DNA of 64,000 nucleotides from NCBI GenBank assembly GCA_015146655.1, contig VKHL01000003.1, forward strand, positions 124,001-188,000. The letters are read 5' to 3'. Source of the DNA: Ochromonas danica. Taxonomy: Eukaryota > Sar > Chrysophyceae > Chromulinales > Chromulinaceae. Positions within the stretch are counted from its first letter, which is position 1; every line of letters begins with the position of its first letter. Shown here in pieces: positions 17,461 to 30,073 of the stretch. The notes below the pieces were generated by a model. The model worked only from the letters and a program-made list of their open reading frames with translations. It was not told the origin of the DNA and ran no database searches. The position numbers and the translations under genes are program-made.

Positions 17461-19035
17461 ATGGAAAATATTGAAGAAAAAGGAGAACCTCAAGTCAGAA
17501 AGCGTCGAAATCGATGGGATACTGACAATTCGTCTCCAAATGAAACAACGACACAAGATAATTCTGGTGACACTGCCGCTGTGGTAGCAGAAGAGAACAG
17601 TAAGAAGGTGAGGAAGTCTCGCTGGGGAGCTGCGGAACCAAATCCCATCGCTCCTCTTGGTGCTCCTCCGTCACTTAGTCTGGCTGTGCCTGTCATCTCT
17701 GAGGAGACTATACAGCAGACATTGGTATTGAAATTACAATTGCAACAAGTTAATCAGCGTCTTCTAACTGTCACTCAAGATGCCTTGAGAATAGAGCAGG
17801 ACCCTAATCGCTCTCCTTCTCCACCTCCTCGCTATGACTCCTCAGGAAAGAGAACCAATACCCGGGAAATGCGAATGCGTGAGAGTTTGAACAAAGATAG
17901 AGTGACCTTGATTGAGCACCTCATCAAACTTAATCCAGGATTCCAACCGCCTGCTGACTTCATCAAGGGCAAGCCTTCCAAGAAGATCTATTTCCCCAAA
18001 GCTGATCCCAACTACAATTACATTGGACTTATCATTGGTCCTCGAGGAAACACGCAGAAGCAAATGGAGCAAGAGACAGGGTGTAAGATTAGTATTCGAG
18101 GGAAAGGAAGTGCGAAAGAAGGAAGCAAAGGGCGTGGATCCAAAGCAGCAGATGAAGACGATGATCTCCATGTCTACATCAGTGGTGAAACAGAGGAGAA
18201 TGTTGAGAAAGCTGCTAAAATGATTGAGATCTTATTAAGACCAGTGGATGATAGTCTGAATGAACATAAACAACGTCAGCTGAGAGAGTTGGCTCTGATT
18301 AATGGAACTCTGCGCGAGGACGAGTTTTGTCCCGTCTGTGGGGAGAAGGGACATCGCCAGTTTGAGTGTCCTTATCGAGCCAAAGCATTCAAAGCAGCTG
18401 GTGTGAAGTGTTCCATTTGTGGTGATTTGTCGCATCCCACAAGAGATTGTCCCTTGAAGCAAGAAGGACCAGTCAGTTCCAGCACTCTGGACAGCGAATA
18501 TGATTCCTTCCTTGCCGAGTTGGGAGAGGCACCCAAAACAACAACTACCTCATCCACTGCAGCGACAACCCCTCGAGGAGAGAATAATGGAGGTAGTAGT
18601 AAGGATAATAGTGCGGTGCCTGTTTCTAAAGGTACTGGACCGACTATATTGCAGCCTATTGTTGATGTGCTGGCTCGCAAGCCGCAAACAGTCATCCACG
18701 TGACTACTGTTATGACTGGAGCAGTACCACCTAGCTTTCTCTCGTCCTCTGCCCCGTTAGCTCCAGTAATAGACGCTGTTCCAACGACTCCAGCTGTTCC
18801 AATTCCTCCTCCAGTCGTTGCTGCTCCTCCTTCTGTACCTTTGCCATTTGGTGTTGATCCGGCTGCCGCATCGTTATATTCTGGTGCGCCAATGTGCTAT
18901 CCTTCGGCTGCGACGGCGGCCTCTGGTTACATGGCCTCCTATATGCCCTACTACCCTTATGCTGCTTATGGTCTTCCTCCTCAACCCCCTCCTGCTCCGA
19001 CTCCTCCGCCTCCACCACCACCTCCCAGCTCTTGA
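17461..19035 (+). CDS. SF1: Splicing factor 1 / branch-point binding protein
   Basis: Single exon, 524 aa. Order of parts: N-terminal RKRRNRWD and RKSRWG motifs (the U2AF-binding type with Trp), a conserved helical hairpin near residues 85-150, a KH-QUA2 RNA-binding domain (about 175-275) with the GLIIGPRGNTQK loop, and two CCHC zinc knuckles CPVCGEKGHRQFEC and CSICGDLSHPTRDC (about 290-330). The C-terminal third is rich in Pro, Ala and Tyr. SF1/BBP recognises the intron branch point before U2 snRNP enters. It is the second splicing gene in the window, 6 kb from PRP8. No intron was needed. Confidence 0.96.
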   Translation: MENIEEKGEPQVRKRRNRWDTDNSSPNETTTQDNSGDTAAVVAEENSKKVRKSRWGAAEPNPIAPLGAPPSLSLAVPVISEETIQQTLVLKLQLQQVNQRLLTVTQDALRIEQDPNRSPSPPPRYDSSGKRTNTREMRMRESLNKDRVTLIEHLIKLNPGFQPPADFIKGKPSKKIYFPKADPNYNYIGLIIGPRGNTQKQMEQETGCKISIRGKGSAKEGSKGRGSKAADEDDDLHVYISGETEENVEKAAKMIEILLRPVDDSLNEHKQRQLRELALINGTLREDEFCPVCGEKGHRQFECPYRAKAFKAAGVKCSICGDLSHPTRDCPLKQEGPVSSSTLDSEYDSFLAELGEAPKTTTTSSTAATTPRGENNGGSSKDNSAVPVSKGTGPTILQPIVDVLARKPQTVIHVTTVMTGAVPPSFLSSSAPLAPVIDAVPTTPAVPIPPPVVAAPPSVPLPFGVDPAAASLYSGAPMCYPSAATAASGYMASYMPYYPYAAYGLPPQPPPAPTPPPPPPPPSS

Positions 19036-19406
19036 AAGTGTTTTACTTCTTGTAACCAGACATAAGTGATGCTTGAAATGATCAATTTTATGCCAATAAT
19101 GCGCTTACACTGTTGTTACCATCTTTTCGCACTGTATAGGAGTTGCTCGTTTCACTGCGATCGCCGCTGTTCAGACTTGTGATGATAGATTACTGCATGA
19201 TACTTAGTTCGTGGGGAAGTGTTTGTCACTATGGACTGCAGTACCTGTCAGCCTGTACATTTTGGATTTCCCTCACAGCGGTTTCGGGGCATTAACTTAA
19301 GAAGTGATTAAAGTCATGCTTTGATTCGAACGAACTTGCTGCGAGTGACTTTAATCACACTGACTTCACAGGAGAATATAAAGCGAAGGGTGGTGGTTAG
19401 CTTTGA
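19036..19406 (+). promoter_or_regulatory. Upstream region of gene A
   Basis: 371 nt between SF1 and gene A. It contains TTAACTTAAG at 19292-19301 and a TATAAAG at 19377-19383, 24 nt before the start codon. No gene is seen. Confidence 0.45.
19292..19301 (+). promoter_or_regulatory. TTAACTTAAG element upstream of gene A
   Basis: Exact decamer, 105 nt before the start codon at 19407. The same decamer stands before ORC1, the ferredoxin gene and ATG6. Confidence 0.45.
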
Positions 19407-22400
19407 ATGAGAATGAAGCACAGCCTCGCTTTATTTGCCTTCTCTTGCTTTCTGATCGCTTTGCTCTGCCAAGTGACAGAAGGCATTTGCCCCAATTATT
19501 GTTCTGGCCATGGACTATGTGGACCAACGAACACCTGCTCTTGTTATGACGGATGGAATGGTGGATCACCAGATTGTTCAGCTCGTAAGCGGTTCTTCTC
19601 ATTTGAAATTAAATCTCTTCATCCATGCGTGACGGCATGTTGTTCCTGGTGGTTGAAATAGGAACATGTCCAAATGGCACAGCTTGGGTTGATAAAGCCT
19701 ACGCGACTGATGCCGCCCATCAACTAGCAGAGTGCTCCAATGCAGGACTGTGTGATCGATCCACAGGCCAGTGCCAGTGTTTCACAGGCTTCACAGGGTC
19801 AGCCTGTCAGCGAAGTACGACCTGACCTGACCTGTCTGTCTGTATGTCTTCTTCGTATCTTTCACTTTTTTTTCAGTTTCTTCATTTTATTGTCTCATTC
19901 ACTCACTCTCTCACTCATACTGTTGTGCTTGTGGCCTATCTTCTTCGTATCTTTCACATTTTTCAGTTTTCAGTTTTGCTATCTCAATCTCTCACTCACT
20001 CACATTGATTGTCATTATTGTTAGGTGTTTGTCCTAATGGTTGTTCGGGTCATGGTCTCTGCTATTCAGTTTCAGATGTTGCGCTATATGATGGTCCTGA
20101 TTATGACAGCACGAAGGAGTTCTCAGGAGATGGCTATGGCACTGAATATCTCAACTGGGACAAAGATCTCATCTATATGTGTGAGTGCGAAGGAGGGTTT
20201 TTCGGACCAGATTGTTCGTCAGGTGAGCTGTCTCTCCTATTCTTTAAATCATGTCTGGATGGTTTGTTGGTTTGACTTGAGCCATATATGGTCATAGTGA
20301 TGTGTCCTAAGGGTGACGACCCATTAACAATCAATCAGAACACTAGGATCATCCAACTCGCTCTTGCCGTCAGATCAGACTTCCCACAGTATATCTACAT
20401 TGAGTTCCAAGGCACGAAAGTGAAGCTTCCTTTAGAGCAAATTTCTTCTTCCGTTTGCACAAATCTTCTTTCCTACAAGGGCAAGTTTGGTCAAGTAGAC
20501 TGCTCACCATACTACCAAACCTCTACTCGTTACTTTTACCAGCTATCCTTCACTAGATGGCCAGTATATCCTGTGGATAATAATCTCTATGTGAATGATG
20601 GTAATCCTGACGTCACTGAGTTTCGCTGTATGTTACCAAAAGACACAGAATATGGTGCAGATACGACGTGTGTCTTCACAGATGTGCAAGCAACCAATAT
20701 CCGAGGTAAGTCCATTGTCTGCTTGTGCCATTGTCTTCTTGTAACCTTGCTGCTTGAACGTTGTATTGTAGAGTATGTCTATTGCTCTAATCGGGGCAGT
20801 TGCAATTTTCAAACGGGTACTTGCACGTGCTTTGAAGGGTTTGGCGGTCCAGCATGCAGTGACCCCACCTACCTCTACTCTTCGGCGGTAACGGCTTCTC
20901 CAGGATTTGCTGTCAACGTCAGCTCGTATAACTTCTCCGCTTCTGCTTTGCAACTTGCCACATTGCGGTCAGCATCATCCAATTTCCATTTTATTGAGGC
21001 CTTCGCGGGGAATGAAAGAGTCTTCTATGTGCGTGGAGATGGTCTGATGGGAGTCAATAAGTTGCAAACCTTGTCTGGAGGGCAAACTATCTCAGGCGGA
21101 GGTGTTTATGTTGAAAACAGTGGGTGCACGATCGCTAACAGTGGACTCAATGTTGTGAACAGCAATCCCTCCTCTCCTGCCGTGAAAATCACTTCGAGCT
21201 ACGGAGGATCCCTCACTTCTGAATATGCTGCTCTGGATATCTCTACAATCTCTCCGACAAGTCATTATTTCTTGCAGGCTATGCATCAAGGCGTGGTCAA
21301 GTTCAGCATTCGCTCGGATGGTGCAGTCTCTATCCCTTCAGCAGGTTTGTATGTTTCGGGAGGTGCTTCTATTTATAGCGGGGGTGTAAGTGTGACGGGC
21401 GGATTGACCGTTGCTACTGGTGGTTTGCGCATCATTCGATCTGGTCTGCAAGCGACGGGTGGAATGACGATTAACAGTGGTGGCATCTCGGTGGTAAGTG
21501 GCGGAGTCCAAGCCTATGGTGGAGCAAGTATTCAGAGCGGTGGGATGCGCGTAACGGGAGGAATGACTATTAATTCAGGGGGCTTCTCTTTGACGGGCGG
21601 CTTGAGCATCAGTAATGGTGGACTCAAGGTGACGGGCGGTGCAACAGTCTTCTCTGGAGGTATTGTTGTGACAGGAGGGCTCACTATCTTCACCGGTGGA
21701 TTGGGAGTGTACAGTGGAGGTCTAACAGTTACTCAACAAGGTATCATTGTCACGGGTGGTCTTACAGTAGCTTCTGGTGGAATGATGGTGACAGGGGGGA
21801 TGACTGTTGGCTCCAGTGGGATGGTTGTAAGCGGCGGAATGACCGTGATCACCGGCGGGTTAGCTGTCAGTGCAGGAATGACCATCAATTCGGGAGGACT
21901 AAATATTCAGTATGGTGGTCTTACTGTCTTTATCGGTGGGGTAGTGGTGAGTGGTGGCCTGACTGTGAATGGTAACGGTCTCTATGTCACTGGGGGCGCC
22001 ACGGTCACGGGTGGTATGTTTAATGCACTCAGTGGTGCTGCAGTTACCGGTGGCCTCACGATATACACAGATGGAGCGGTGATTAATGGTCCTGTGACGG
22101 CTGATTCTGCTACAATCACTGATCTAACGGTGACTAGTTTAGTCCAGTTTGATCGGCTTCACGTTAACAGCGGACTGACTGTCTGGGGTGGAACCTACCT
22201 AAAGTCCCAGCCCATAGTATTCTCTGATCGTCGATTGAAGACCAATTTGACACCCATTACCGGAGCGCTAGACAAGGTTAGCAAGCTCAAGGGACTCTAT
22301 TTCAACTGGGCGGAAGAAGGAGTGAGCGGCATGCGGATGGATCGACGAAGACATGCGGGTGTGTTGGCTCAAGACGTGTTGCGAGTGTTTCCAGAGGTGG

Positions 22401-22765
22401 TGGAGGACAAGCACGGCGAGTATTTGTCAGTGGACTATCCCTCTTTGATTCCTCTGTTGATCGAGGCGATTCGAGATCTGAAGAGTATTGTGAGTGATTT
22501 GAGTGAGTCAGTGCGAGTGGGTGAGCCGAGAGGGAGAGAAGAAGATACTTCGGAAGCACCTTCACCATCAAGAGTTAACAAACCCGCAGACTCTGCCATC
22601 AGTGAGGCAGACCATAGCGAGAAGATTTCGCTTCGTGGTGGTCGAGAGGAAGGAGATCGAAAGATTCGATTGGAAGCGATTCAAGAAGAGGTTCGCAAGC
22701 TCAAGAAGGAAAATGACGAGCTGATGGAAAGAGTTAACAAGCTCCAGCTTTCCCTGCAGAAGTAA
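19407..22765 (+). CDS. Gene A: secreted EGF/beta-solenoid protein with C-terminal S74 chaperone, mastigoneme-like
   Basis: Five exons: 19407..19584, 19662..19814, 20025..20222, 20298..20705 and 20772..22765; all splice in phase 1, total 976 aa. A signal peptide (about 1-24) is followed by three EGF-like modules with CSGHG cores, a segment starting CPKGDDPLT that recalls stramenopile mastigoneme (Ocm1/SIG1/PnMas type) proteins, a fourth EGF module (about 313-342), then a long array of GGLxVTGG/GGMTINSGG units (about 500-755), probably a beta-solenoid. The C-terminus is a peptidase S74 intramolecular chaperone: SDRRLK with Ser797 and Lys802 as the Ser-x4-Lys dyad, HAGVLAQDV and SVDYPSLIPLLIEA. 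A Lys/Glu coiled coil ends the protein. S74 domains trimerise and then cut themselves off in phage tailspikes and in MYRF. Function as a surface or flagellar fibre is inference. Confidence 0.88.
19667..19870 (+). repeat. Inverted repeat arm 2: EGF-2 exon and start of intron 2, shared with gene B
   Basis: Matches the reverse complement of about 27015..27218. The exon part differs at about one base, and identity continues into the intron past the GTACGACC donor. Confidence 0.85.
19848..19975 (+). repeat. Tandem repeat inside gene A intron 2
   Basis: The 18-mer CTTCTTCGTATCTTTCAC occurs at 19848 and 19940 (period 92), each followed by a T-rich tract and CAG. Gene B has three copies in the matching intron. 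Confidence 0.85.
21340..22090 (+). repeat. Degenerate GG-repeat array of gene A
   Basis: Imperfect units of roughly 36-48 bp code for SGGLxVTGGxTV-like turns, about 18 in a row. The DNA copies have diverged, the Gly-Gly pairs and alternating Val/Thr have not, which fits a structural solenoid. Confidence 0.85.
22218..22551 (+). repeat. Inverted repeat arm 1: S74-coding DNA shared with gene B
   Basis: Matches the reverse complement of 24314..24644 almost base for base; I noticed one substitution (T/C in the SDRR codons) and one 3-bp length difference. It covers the whole S74 core. Confidence 0.9.
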
Positions 22766-23774
<1,009 letters not shown>

Positions 23775-24141
23775 ATGAGGTAGAGCTTTAACATCCTAAG
23801 AAATTCACAGAGGGGGTCATTTTGGCTATAAGATGATGATAAGATGAGTTTGTGTAAGCTGTTCTAATCGATTCGTTTGCACAACATCGCCAGCCAGTCA
23901 TCATGGCTCATTGTTAGCCTTCACTCATTCATTATTAGCTACGAATGACTTGTTATCATCCATTGCTTTGCCTCATTGTGTTATCCCACTATTTGAAATA
24001 CTTCGCGTAGACGATGATCGCCATTCATGCACTACTTTAAAGACAGCCTCAGAGTCCATCCTTCACCAACAGAATGATACTTGTTTGTTCTACTATATTA
24101 CAGGGAAATTTAGCCCAACTATGAACATTATCGACAAGAAA
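23775..24141. other. Spacer between ubiquitin-eS31 and gene B
   Basis: 367 nt holding the two 3' UTRs. An open frame runs from 23911 into gene B on the plus strand, but it overlaps real coding DNA and looks accidental. Confidence 0.5.
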
Positions 24142-27100
24142 TCAAATCAAAGACTCCAAATCAGCGACAACTTTGCGCAGGAAAAGGTTTCTTTCCCGAA
24201 TAGTAGCCAGTGTGGAAAGAATCAAATCGATCTCTTCATCGTCGTCATCGTCAACAATAGATTCATTGCGAGAAGATGGATGTGTCGGCAAGCCAGAGTT
24301 GGCATAACGGATGGAAGTATCTTCTCTCCCTCTCGGCTCACCCACTCGCACTGACTCACTCAAATCACTCACAATACTCTTCAGATCTCGAATCGCCTCG
24401 ATCAACAGAGGAATCAAAGAGGGATAGTCCACTGACAAATACTCGCCGTGCTTGTCCTCCACCACCTCTGGAAACACTCGCAACACGTCTTGAGCCAACA
24501 CACCCGCATGTCTTCGTCGATCCATCCGCATGCCGCTCACTCCTTCTTCCGCCCAGTTGAAATAGAGTCCCTTGAGCTTGCTAACCTTGTCTAGCGCTCC
24601 GGTAATGGGTGTCAAATTGGTCTTCAATCGACGGTCAGAGAATATCACGGGAGAAGACTGTAATTCAGTGGTTCCAAACACTCTCATTTCGGTGGCGATA
24701 GGTGCAACATCCATCGTAACATCCGTTGCCACCAAATTTGCCATGGTCATCGAGGAAATAGTGAGGCCACCCGTGACCCAAAATCCGAACGTGTTGACAG
24801 TGACCCCTCCTGTAACTCTCAGACCACCTCCCATATTGATCGTGTTGAATATGGCGTCAGCATTGTTCACATAAATCCCTCCAGATGCTATGGTTGCGGT
24901 AGCTAGATAAAATATCAAGAATCCATCATTAACTGTCATCCCGCCTGTCACGTGCACAGGAATGTTTGCTTTGACACCAGCTGTAGTGACCATCATACCA
25001 CCAGATACAAAAGCAGCATCAGAGAGAAGACCTTTCGAGGCGACAGTAACACCCCCAGTGACATAGACCAAACTATCTCGAATCGTCATTCCACCTTGAA
25101 GCAGATTAATACCACCTTGCTTCACTTGTAATTGTTTGCGAACAGATAATCCACCAGTATTGATCGTTACCCCGCCCGTCGCTCTGACTCCACCGGATTG
25201 AATCGAGACAGCGCTTGGGTTCACTTTCAACCCTTGTGTGTTCACAGTCATTCCGCCAGTGGTTACTTGTACATATCCATTCCTCGCAATAACTCCACCC
25301 ACGACTTTCAAGCCAGCGCCACCTATTGACAAACCTCCATAGAGATTGAGTCCACCAGACCGCAAGACTAAATGACTTGTCATGACAGAAAGTCCACCAG
25401 TGACACTTAAGCCTCCAAGAGAGATGAAAGCTCCGCCTGTGTTGATAGTACCACCACCAGTGACATATAGTCCTTGAGAGGCCACAGTAATCCCTTGCGA
25501 GACATACAGTCCACCCGATCGAATATAGAATGCTCCATCTGCACGGATGCGTGTCTTAATACGTCCTCGATTAGTAAGTCGAACCAGGAAGTTATTGTGT
25601 GTGTAACTGCTATTGGCTAGAATAGATAAAGCAGAATAAGACGTGGAAGATAAAGCTCCTACTCGTGTCGAACTAAGGCGCATGACAGGAGAGGAGGTTG
25701 TACTCGCTGTTACATCAACTCCACCGTTCATAACCGTCAATCCTCCCGCATCGATATACCATCCCCCACCAGCAATAGTCATGCCCCCACGAGTGGTACG
25801 AAGACTAGTCGTATTCACTAAGCCATCTCCACGAATAGAGAAGATCGAACCATTTCCAATGACTCCATTGATCATATAGAAGTCCGATGCTTGAGATTTC
25901 ATTGTTCTGACTACTAAGTTAGTGGAATTAAAATCGAGAGCATTTGAGTTAACAACTAATCCTGGTTGAGACGCAGTGCCTCCCGTGTAGACATAGCTCG
26001 TGTTACTACAAGCAGGTCCCGTGTACCCGGCCACACAGCTACACAGTCCAGTGGTGAAATCACAGATGCCACGATTAGAACAATACGCATATTCGCGAAT
26101 ATTCTCTACTACCAAGTCTATCACTAGACAGGTAGAATCCTTAGTAAGATAGGCAACATTACAACGAAATTCATATTTCGATGGATTGCCATTGTGACTG
26201 TATAGATTTGTATCCTTGGGATATAAAGGCCAACTATAGAAAGTCAAGACAAATTCTCTGCGGAAGGTGTCGATGTAAGTCGACTCACAACCCACTTTGC
26301 CATACTTCCCTCTGTATGAGATCTCTTCGGAACAATTGCCATTGGTATAGTTGATCATCGGCAAGAAGATGGTTGTGCCTTGGAATTCTAATCCCATCGT
26401 ACCAGCGAGGAGGTAATAGCTGTGAACCTTCACTTTGATAGATCGATAGTTCTGATTGATTGTCAAGGGGTCGTCATCCCTAGGACACATTACTAAACAC
26501 CACCAGATCATCATACATCACCTCACGAGCAAAAGGGGGAGAGGGGAGCAAACCTTGTGAGCAGTCCGGGCCAAAGAATCCTTCATCACATTCACACAAT
26601 TGAATGGAGTTTTTGTCCCAATTGGTATAGGCCACACCATAACCGTCCCCACCATAACCAAAGGTACTAGCAGTCAGTGTGCTGTCATAGTCAATACCTT
26701 GGTAATAGGTGGCATCAGCAATTGTTGAGCAAATGCCATGGCCAGAGCATCGATTAGGACATAACACTGACACATACACAGAGAGACAGAGACACATAGA
26801 GAGACATGACTGAGACAAACTGAAAAATGTGAAAGATACGAAGAAGATAGACCACAAGCACAGCAGCATGAGTGAGACAGTGGGTGAGTGAGACAATAAA
26901 ATGAAAAAACTGAAAAAAAGTGAAAGATACGAAGAAGATAGGCCACAAGCACAGCAGCATGAAAGACATTGAGTGAGAGAGTGAGATAACAAAATGAAAA
27001 ACTAAACTGAAAACAATGTGAAAGATACGAAGAAGATAGACAGACAGACAGGTCAGGTCAGGTCGTACTTCGCTGACAGGCTGACCCTGTGAAGCCTGTG

Positions 27101-27455
27101 AAACACTGGCACTGGCCTGTGGATCGATCACACAGTCCTGCATTGGAGCACTCTGCTAGTTGATGGGCGGCATCAGTCGCGTAGGCTTTATCAACCCAAG
27201 CTGTGCCATTAGGACAGCTTCCTACACACAAAAAGAACATGTGATGAGCAAGGATACAGAGCGGATCAATAAGAAAGATAACTTACGATAGGAACAATCT
27301 GGTGATCCACCATTCCATCCAGTATAACATGAGCAGATATTGTTAGCACCACAATCTCCATGTCCAGAACAGAAGTTGGGACATGCGCCTTCTACGGCAG
27401 TGTGGTATATCAATAACAATACCCCGCAAAGAATAAGAAGAACACTCTTATTCAT
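24142..27455 (-). CDS. Gene B: inverted paralogue of gene A (EGF/beta-solenoid/S74)
   Basis: Four exons: 27455..27287, 27221..27069, 26766..26554 and 26492..24142, phase 1 throughout, 961 aa. Same layout as gene A: signal peptide (starting MNKSVLLILCG), three EGF modules, CPRDDDPLT segment, a fourth EGF module, a GG-rich solenoid array, and an S74 domain whose dyad is again Ser797/Lys802. It lacks the intron that interrupts gene A before EGF-4. The tail after S74 differs: a run of Asp/Glu and a short amphipathic helix instead of a long coiled coil. An in-frame Met lies 16 codons upstream, but the chosen Met gives the better signal peptide. The acceptor and donor of exon 3 are less typical (GTTTGC donor), so its edges are slightly less sure. 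Confidence 0.87.
24314..24644 (-). repeat. Inverted repeat arm 1 in gene B (S74)
   Basis: Partner of 22218..22551. The two arms lie about 1.8 kb apart with ubiquitin-eS31 between them. Confidence 0.9.
24750..25580 (-). repeat. Degenerate GG-repeat array of gene B
   Basis: Encodes GGLYVTGG/GGVTINTGG-like units, more irregular than in gene A and with more hydrophobic insertions. DNA similarity to the gene A array is not evident by eye. Confidence 0.8.
26829..27035 (-). repeat. Three-copy tandem repeat in gene B intron 2
   Basis: The same 18-mer as in gene A intron 2 (here as GTGAAAGATACGAAGAAG on the plus strand) lies at 26829, 26920 and 27018, periods 91 and 98. The intron is 302 nt, against 210 nt in gene A. 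Confidence 0.85.
27015..27218 (-). repeat. Inverted repeat arm 2 in gene B (EGF-2 exon plus intron)
   Basis: Partner of about 19667..19870. Confidence 0.85.
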
Positions 27456-28037
27456 GGACAAGCATAACAGTGAATAAATGATCAGTTGATAGGTTGAGGA
27501 CAATGGTGAGTCACAGCAGTGCGGAAGAGAAGGTTAACCGCTTTGAAACCGTGGCAGAGGCCAACCCCGCAAAAACGCGATGCTCAACGGGAAAACGCGT
27601 TTATATTTCTCCATGTGTTGGTTTCGTTGTTAGTCTAGACAACATGAGCAGGCTACATATGTAGAACAATAGCATACTACAATACAATAACAAACTAAGT
27701 TAAGCTAAACTAAGTCAAAGTCAGCTAGTCGGAGTGGTAGCTCGGTGAATGATATATAGTACACATCTTCTAGACATCTGACAAGGCAATACAGCAAGTC
27801 TTCTCTCTGAATGTAGTCTGTAATCACTACTACGGTGATGACATAGCAGTTCAGAGAAACAAACTACAGTAATAGCTATATAGCCTCAGCATACATCAGT
27901 CACGAATCACGTTATCTCAGCTGTGTCTAATGGCAGCTCAGGCACTCACTGTTGATGCTACACAATAGACAATATACAATATAGACCACACAATGCTGTA
28001 TCTATCCAAGCAGTGATCTGGAAGTCGCAGCAATCTT
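27456..28037. other. Spacer between gene B and GT61 gene
   Basis: 582 nt: upstream region of gene B and 3' UTR of the glycosyltransferase. A TATAAA on the minus strand at 27605..27600 could serve gene B. A GC-richer patch with three ACGCG words lies at about 27570-27600. No gene is seen. Confidence 0.4.
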
Positions 28038-30073
28038 CTACGAAACAGCTCGCTTGCTAATATCCTTCACATCGTGAAGACACGTTGGTGTCGTCCGAAT
28101 TTTATCCACCAACTGCCTTGCAATGCTCACTACCTTGTCCACTTCCAGCATCGTCCCTGCACTACTTGTGCTACCCAGCGGAGGCACATAGCGCATAGTA
28201 TGTAATCCCAGCATGCGAGCTAAATTGCCATAACCTTGTGCATGTACGAATTCTATTGAAGAATCAGGAAACAACTCCAGCAATCCACAACAGTTCTTTT
28301 CACCCACTGCCATATGGAAAATATGTGTCGTACCCGCACCATGCATGGACAGCATAAGGCCAGCACTATGTGCTAACTTGATTTGATCGACAAAGTCAAG
28401 TGCTGCAAAGTTCTGAGCAGTAACTTTCACTCCCGGGATACTATTCAAGCCTTTAATAAGAGCTGGTAAGTTCTGAATAAACCTGGCTGTGCTATGATTA
28501 TTACGTTTTGCTTTGTTGACCTCTCGCACTTCTATGACAATGTGTAACACATCTCGAGGAGGAATGGGAAGCACAACGGGAGAGTCTTTTCTCGTCGCTA
28601 AGCTCTTGCGTAGATAATAGTTAAATGATTGATATAAGGGAGACGATGCAATCATGGAGCAGTCGTTGATTCGTCCCCAATCGTTCCAAAACCAAGGCAC
28701 ACCAGGGAGTGGAATAGTGATAAGACGACTGAAACACACTCTTTGACGACCATAATCCACAGCCTTCTTCACTCGGTTTTCAAACCATGAATGATAATAT
28801 GAAGGACTGTATGGTCCATGGCTGTCAGGAGCATTGCTAAGCATTAGTCTGTGAGCAGGTCCACCAGCTGGTCCACCACTACGAAACCCATCCATATTCA
28901 ACATCATAGCATTTCCTTCTATCTTGTCTGGATTGAGATAGTCTGTTGCTAACTGAGCCCATATCATCATCACATCATTTATATAATGACCTAGATTGAA
29001 GATATCATCATTAGACAGCAAGAAGACACTGTCTTCTTCTTTAAGATCACATAGTCCATCAGAAAAGGTTACAGAAGGAGGATTGATCTTTAGTCCAGGA
29101 AACTGCGGTAGAGAAGAGCGATCAGTAGCTCCCCCAAAGATAGTGATAAACCCACTATCATACCCACGTGAACTACCAGCAATTCGTACCTTGGAGAAGT
29201 CTAGCATCACATCTTTCATCTGTTATACACAACAACAAAGAAGAAGAAGTCCAAGGAAACAGAAACAGTCAGAAAGATAATTAGCAATAAATGAGATATG
29301 AGATATATACTTGTGATAAGTACCTCACAGTAAGTAGCAGTACGTATCTTGTCCACAAAGCATGTCACATTGCTTATAACAGATGCCACTGATTTTCGAT
29401 TTGCTAACCACTGTTTCAACCATGCCCAACCCCATTTTTCATCACATGGAAGTACAGTGCCTACACTGAGATGCTCATTGCAGTGTCGATCCTCCCACCG
29501 TTTTTGATCTCCTTTGTCCAGACTTCCCCAACTCCTACCTACTATCACACGATGTCTAGATTTAGCTCCTAAACACCAATCACGTTCTACCTTCATCTGC
29601 TCTATCAGAGCAGGGTCTAAAGAACGATAACGTTCATTCACACTCGCAGGACATTGAACTAGCTCAGATACCTCCGGGAAAACAGACTTCTTCGTTGTCG
29701 TCTTCTTCTTCTCATCCTCTTGGCTTACTTCAGACGTCTCAGGGAAAGCATGTGTTGTTGTCTTCTTCTCCTCCACCTTTTTCTCCTCCACCACCTTATT
29801 ATCAATAGGTACGAGGAGTGATGGCGGTGGATCGATCAGGGGAACAACCTCTTTTGTTTTCCCTATGGGTATCTCGTTCTTTGTAAACGTCGATGGACTT
29901 AAACGAGGAGGCGAAATCGAAGTTGAACTGACTGTGTTCGACGTGGAGGTGTGGAGAGAGAAACGAGAAGGATAATAGGTCAAGAGGAGATAGAAAGTAA
30001 TTGAAGCTGAGAAAATGACTATGATCAGGGATGTACATGTCAGAGAAGTTCTAGAACTCTTCTTAGGGGGCAT
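28038..30073 (-). CDS. GT61-family glycosyltransferase, type II membrane protein
   Basis: Two exons, 30073..29324 and 29219..28038, with a 104-nt intron in phase 0; 643 aa. The N-terminus is a short basic tail, one transmembrane anchor (about 12-32) and a Ser/Thr/Lys-rich stem, the usual Golgi type II layout. The catalytic half carries GT61 (DUF563) signatures: NLGHYINDV, and near the end SMHGAGTTHIFHM followed by LLELFP. GT61 includes plant xylan/N-glycan xylosyl- and arabinosyltransferases and the ER enzyme EOGT, which adds GlcNAc to EGF domains. Its place beside the EGF gene B is suggestive only. It is divergent from the ENTH gene, 354 nt between start codons. Confidence 0.82.

Noticed and set aside
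27456-27503. Upstream Met for gene B
   Set aside because: Would precede the signal peptide with 16 extra residues and lie nearer the TATA-like site; the inner Met matches gene A better.
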